Shown here piece after piece: positions 7,931 through 10,298 of a DNA stretch of 10,298 nt. Made by a program: the position numbers and the translations under genes. Position 1 is the stretch's first letter. The number at the start of each line of letters is the position of its first letter. Source of the DNA: Jimgerdemannia flammicorona (Eukaryota; Mucoromycota; Endogonomycetes; Endogonales; Endogonaceae); assembly GCA_003990745.1 (NCBI GenBank), contig RBNI01007448.1, positions 1-10,298 of the forward strand, in the 5' to 3' direction. The notes under the pieces were generated by a model, which was not told the origin of the DNA, searched no databases, and was given only the letters and a program-made list of their open reading frames with translations.

Positions 7931-7974
7931 TTTAGATGCTGTCTGAGTAGTCTTCAATGACATCACCATCAATG
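7931..7974 (-). repeat. Inverted 44-nt copy of the 3' end of the 8264-9361 gene
   Basis: Read on the minus strand, this segment matches 9319-9362 at 38 of 44 positions, and all six differences are transitions. It would encode IDGDVIEDYSDSI followed by a stop, against IDGDVIEDYPDSA and stop in the gene. Similarity ends just after the stop codon and just before the shared CATTGATGG. It is a fragment: the sequence upstream of it on the minus strand is not coding. Confidence 0.8.
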
Positions 7975-8000
7975 ATATATAAGTGCACAACTTCCAAGCC

Positions 8001-8145
8001 ACAGAAATCACATGTCACCCTCCTAACAAGCTACTGAAATCACACGTGACCTCTAAACAAATCTGGAAATCACCTGTATGATCACGAAGCTGAGTCAAAC
8101 AGAAGTCACAGTACACAAAGCTGAGTCAATACAAAGTCACGGAAT
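8001..8145. repeat. Phased GAA(A/G)TCAC repeats with two TGAGTCA sites
   Basis: GAAATCAC occurs at 8004, 8036 and 8066, and related GAAGTCAC and AAAGTCAC at 8102 and 8133, so the intervals are 32, 30, 36 and 31 bp, about three helical turns. The first two copies run into ATGTCAC and ACGTGAC, E-box-like sequences. TGAGTCA also occurs at 8091-8097 and 8122-8128. The array sits just upstream of the plus-strand gene and looks like an upstream activating region. Confidence 0.55.
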
Positions 8146-8190
8146 ACAAGATTCACACAAATGGAATCTTACCAATCAAGAACAAATGCA

Positions 8191-8196
8191 TATATA
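8191..8196 (+). promoter_or_regulatory. TATA box for the plus-strand gene
   Basis: TATATA lies 68 bp before the ATG at 8264, with a CA-rich 5' leader between them containing cacaacttccaa (8242-8253), a 12-mer also found at 7986-7997. Position and leader fit a fungal core promoter. Confidence 0.5.
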
Positions 8197-8263
8197 CTGA
8201 GCCCTAAGATGCATTGAAGCAGAACCAAAACAAATAACAATCACAACTTCCAAACACACAAAC

Positions 8264-9361
8264 ATGACCACCGAGATCTATAACTGCATCCGCACTGACA
8301 TTTGGAATGCCATTGTCAACCAAGCCACACCACCTCTGCCCCTCATGAATATCCATAGTCTAGCACCCCTCTACTTTGTGGAAGCCTGATGGAATACCCT
8401 GAACATGCTTAATGAGGCCCATCAGATTGGACAAATCTCAAGCTACTATCAGATCAGCCGCCTCCTGGAAGACATGGTCGAATACTACCATGATACAGAT
8501 ATTACCCAGATATCTCAACACCAGAAACTCATTGCTTGCAAACACCAAGAACTCTTCGATGAGTACAGTACCTTTTTTCCCTGCCTCCGAGTTACTACTA
8601 GCGAAATGGTTGCTACCCTATCCTATAGCCAAATCGATGACATGATACATGAACTCAACCACAAGTATCTCGAATACATTCAGACTACTAACAGAACCTT
8701 CCCACACCCCAATAACCATATCCTACAAATGCCCCAAGTTGGATATACTATGAAAGATGTCTACAATATAATCTATTTCGATGAAGATAAAGCAGAAGAA
8801 AATGATCCTTCTGACGCTGACATGATCTCAAGCCAAGGATCTCTACCAATCCTGATCACACTGCCAACCTTACCAATGAACTTACAACAGTTCATAACTA
8901 CCTACGAGACTTATTGGGACAATTACCACTGGTATGAATATCAACCCACATTCACTCCCAATTACTTCAACTACAATGAAGAGACTGGAGAATATAACCT
9001 GTACCTTCAGACAACTCTTGAGACCGAACCAACCACCCTACCACCCAAGTATGAGTGATATGAACCACAGCCGCCAGCATACTACAATCCCGTGACTCAT
9101 AGTGCTGTAACCTACAGAAGGTATGCAGACAGCGAATCTGATGAAAATGAAGATGATGCACTACTTCTTCACCCCCCAACACCTTATCCAGTATATGAAA
9201 TGGACGATGCTATCCTATGGGATGGGGATAAAGTTCCAATGTATTATTACCTCAGCCAACAAGGAGAAGTAATCCATGAACCACTCTTCCTAGATGACTA
9301 CTTCATCAGAGATGATGTCATTGATGGTGATGTCATCGAAGACTATCCAGACAGTGCCTAA
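8264..9361 (+). pseudogene. Unrecognised acidic-tailed protein gene with two in-frame TGA codons
   Basis: One frame runs from ATG 8264 (A at -3, good context) to TAA 9359-9361, 365 codons, broken only by TGA at 8387-8389 and 9056-9058. Sequence on both sides of each TGA stays protein-like in the same frame, so they are point changes (CGA or TGG to TGA), not ends of separate genes. The N-terminal 150 residues look helical (LLEDMVEYYHD, MIHELNHKYLEYI); the middle is rich in Tyr, Pro and Thr (YWDNYHWYEYQPTFTPNYF); the tail is acidic (SESDENEDDALLL) and ends DGDVIEDYPDSA. No signal peptide, membrane segment or known motif is visible. CpG is frequent here (about 20 in 1.1 kb by eye), unlike the chromovirus. 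It may be a young pseudogene, a gene of another mobile element, or a host gene of unknown role. Confidence 0.7.
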
Positions 9362-9362
9362 A
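9319..9362 (+). repeat. 3' end of the plus-strand gene, inverted partner of 7931-7974
   Basis: This is the final 43 nt of the gene, including its TAA, plus one base, and it forms an inverted repeat with 7931-7974 at 38 of 44 positions. The two arms lie 1.34 kb apart and enclose almost all of the gene and its promoter. Confidence 0.8.
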
Positions 9363-10298
9363 ACCGGCGGGAGTTGGGTGCCTCTGCTGCAGAAGGTGTG
9401 GGAGATGAGATCCTCCCCTCGAGGGTCCTCTGGAGATCTGCTCTCTATGGTGGGGCTGAATGGTGCTCGGCGGCTGCAATTCAAGGGCTTTTGGTGGGGA
9501 GTGGTAGAGGGAGCACACAGAATTGGCCTATGTTGGCAAGGCAATGAGGGGGAGGTAATGTGGGGGCCTGATATGTGGAGTTGGGACAGGCTACTCCTGG
9601 GGGGTGCTCCACTTGAAACATTTGATATTGGGGATGGAGTGGAGTATCAGCAGCATCTTGGCCTGGATCTTTGGCCGAGTGGCTGGCAGGCAGCAGGGAT
9701 TGGTGAGGAGTGGGACTGGGTGGATATCTGGTCTTGGAGTGCAGAGGTGTGACAGTGGCTTCCTCCTAAATACTGGGTAGTATGGTGGCAGATACTGCGG
9801 AGGAATGTCATGTTGAATTTCAGTACTGGGCATCTGGTGGACAGTGGCCGCTTTGAGTGTGAGGAGTGTTACAATGTAGGGCAGGCTGGGGGCCTGGTGC
9901 AGATGCCAGAACATTGGCTAAGAGAGTGTGAGGTATTAGGGGACTTTTGGGTAGTAATTGGGAATAGACTGGGTGTGGAGCAGAGGCTGGTTGGTGTGGG
10001 GGGCCGCTGGGATAACTTGAAATCTCAGCTAGTGGGGGGGGTGGGTGATAGTTGGCTCACTGTAGGCTGGGTGTTGGCAGTGTGGGTAGGACTGGTGGGT
10101 CATTGGCTCTTTGTATTTGAGGAGTGGAGGCAGATGGGACTGCAGGAGAAGGTAGTACGGTGAGAGGAGCTGTTGGGGGATTTGTTGACTGGATGGTGGG
10201 TTGGTTGGGGTCTGCTGGGTAGGAGACGATGTAGTTTGGTAACAAGGATTTGTGAGCAGAGTAGTGGGAGGGTGGCGATAGTGTTAGACAAAGTGGTC
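9358..10298 (-). pseudogene. Proline-rich, mostly open minus frame, coding status uncertain
   Basis: A single minus frame runs from the right edge to TAG at 9360-9358 with six internal stops (starting at 10059, 9822, 9810, 9768, 9483 and 9447). It overlaps the TAA of the plus-strand gene by two bases. The encoded sequence is rich in Pro, Ser, Ala, Gln and His (PADPNQPTIQSTNPPTAPL; LHPQYQMFQVEHPPG), like a disordered region or the N-terminal part of some retroelement Gags. Because this strand is C-rich, stops are rare by chance in all frames, so openness is weak evidence. The alternative plus-strand frame (9294-9752) is a Gly/Trp-rich antisense shadow. The start lies outside the window. I see no other feature in this 940-nt stretch. 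Confidence 0.25.

Larger units (their letters stand above)
16..8040 (-). mobile_element. Decayed Ty3/gypsy chromovirus with dUTPase, 5' part and coding body
   Basis: On the minus strand the domain order is unknown N-terminal frame, Gag, zinc knuckle, dUTPase, aspartic protease, RT, RNase H, integrase, GPY/F module and chromodomain. RT and RNase H before integrase makes it Ty3/gypsy (Metaviridae); the C-terminal chromodomain makes it a chromovirus. It would have copied itself through an RNA intermediate in a virus-like particle, with the chromodomain steering integration towards marked chromatin. The 3' LTR lies beyond the left edge. The 5' LTR must lie within 7502 to about 8040, but its borders cannot be fixed because no second LTR is visible; the right edge given is a guess from where CpG dinucleotides reappear. 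Frame changes near 4040, 3295 and 965, many stops and a nested insertion show it cannot encode its own proteins. Only about 11 CpG were counted by eye in the 6.7 kb of element sequence. Confidence 0.9.
7502..8040 (-). promoter_or_regulatory. Probable 5' LTR/leader region of the chromovirus
   Basis: This 540-nt stretch has no open frame and I saw no CpG in it. It contains two minus-strand TATAAATA motifs, a C-rich tract just after the second one, and an A/C-rich leader running to the ATG at 7501. This fits U3, R, U5 and leader of an LTR element. No primer-binding site could be assigned: a TTGGTATCAG match near 7246-7237 lies inside the N-terminal coding frame. The LTR ends cannot be fixed without the other LTR. 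Confidence 0.45.

Noticed and set aside
16..9361. Reassigned stop codons (a ciliate-like code) explaining the many TAG, TAA and TGA
   Set aside because: Stops stand in for Arg, Trp and Gln without a consistent codon-to-residue rule, and catalytic Asp residues are lost too. Decay by transitions explains all of this at once.
8264..9361. Homology between the plus-strand gene and the N-terminal frame at 7501-6440
   Set aside because: Similar lengths (365 and 353 codons) and acidic tails suggested a pair, but no motif or segment aligned by eye. A profile comparison would be decisive.
9294..9752. Plus-strand 152-codon open frame
   Set aside because: It is Gly/Trp-rich with no protein-like order, starts inside the preceding gene in another frame, and is what the antisense of a C-rich strand gives.
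10020..10090. G-runs as a G-quadruplex
   Set aside because: The long G-run is followed by only one further GGG within loop distance, so four well-spaced tracts are not present.

Overview
The window reads as repeat-rich fungal DNA. A basidiomycete is most likely, because the main element is a Ty3/gypsy chromovirus that carries a dUTPase, a combination I recall being reported from Phanerochaete chrysosporium. The species cannot be named from the sequence. There are no bacterial-style operons, rRNAs, tRNAs or CRISPR arrays.

Positions 16 to about 7500 are the body of a decayed chromovirus lying on the minus strand, so it reads from high to low coordinates. The order is: promoter/leader or LTR region (7502 to about 8040), an unrecognised N-terminal reading frame (7501-6440), Gag (about 6439-5343), a CCHC zinc knuckle (5342-5301), a dUTPase (about 5195-4811), an aspartic protease (4664-4380), reverse transcriptase (about 4040-3056), RNase H (1822-1437), integrase (1436-461), a GPY/F module (460-93) and a chromodomain (92-16). 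Gag, zinc knuckle, dUTPase and protease share one frame. Frame changes near 4040, 3295 and 965, and dozens of stop codons, break the polyprotein. Almost all the damage I could interpret looks like C-to-T or G-to-A change, often at former CpG sites. Both Asp residues of the RT active site and one RNase H Asp now read Asn. This resembles RIP or deamination of methylated cytosine.

A second element is nested inside the RNase H region: a retroposed sequence of about 1.2 kb on the minus strand (1823-3042) with a 32-nt poly(A) tail, an AATAAA signal and a perfect 13-bp target-site duplication. A second A-run at 1-15 cuts the chromodomain at the window edge and may be the tail of another retroposon.

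The region 7700-8263 is promoter-like in both directions. It has TATA motifs on each strand, four copies of TGAGTCA, and five GAA(A/G)TCAC-type repeats spaced about 31 bp apart. Rightward from it runs an unrecognised gene of 365 codons (8264-9361, plus strand), intact apart from two in-frame TGA codons and far richer in CpG than the chromovirus. The last 44 nt of this gene, including its stop codon, recur inverted at 7931-7974, and every mismatch is a transition.

From 9358 to the right edge the minus strand carries a proline-rich, mostly open frame with six internal stops. It ends exactly at the stop codon of the plus-strand gene, so the two would be convergent. Its coding status is uncertain.
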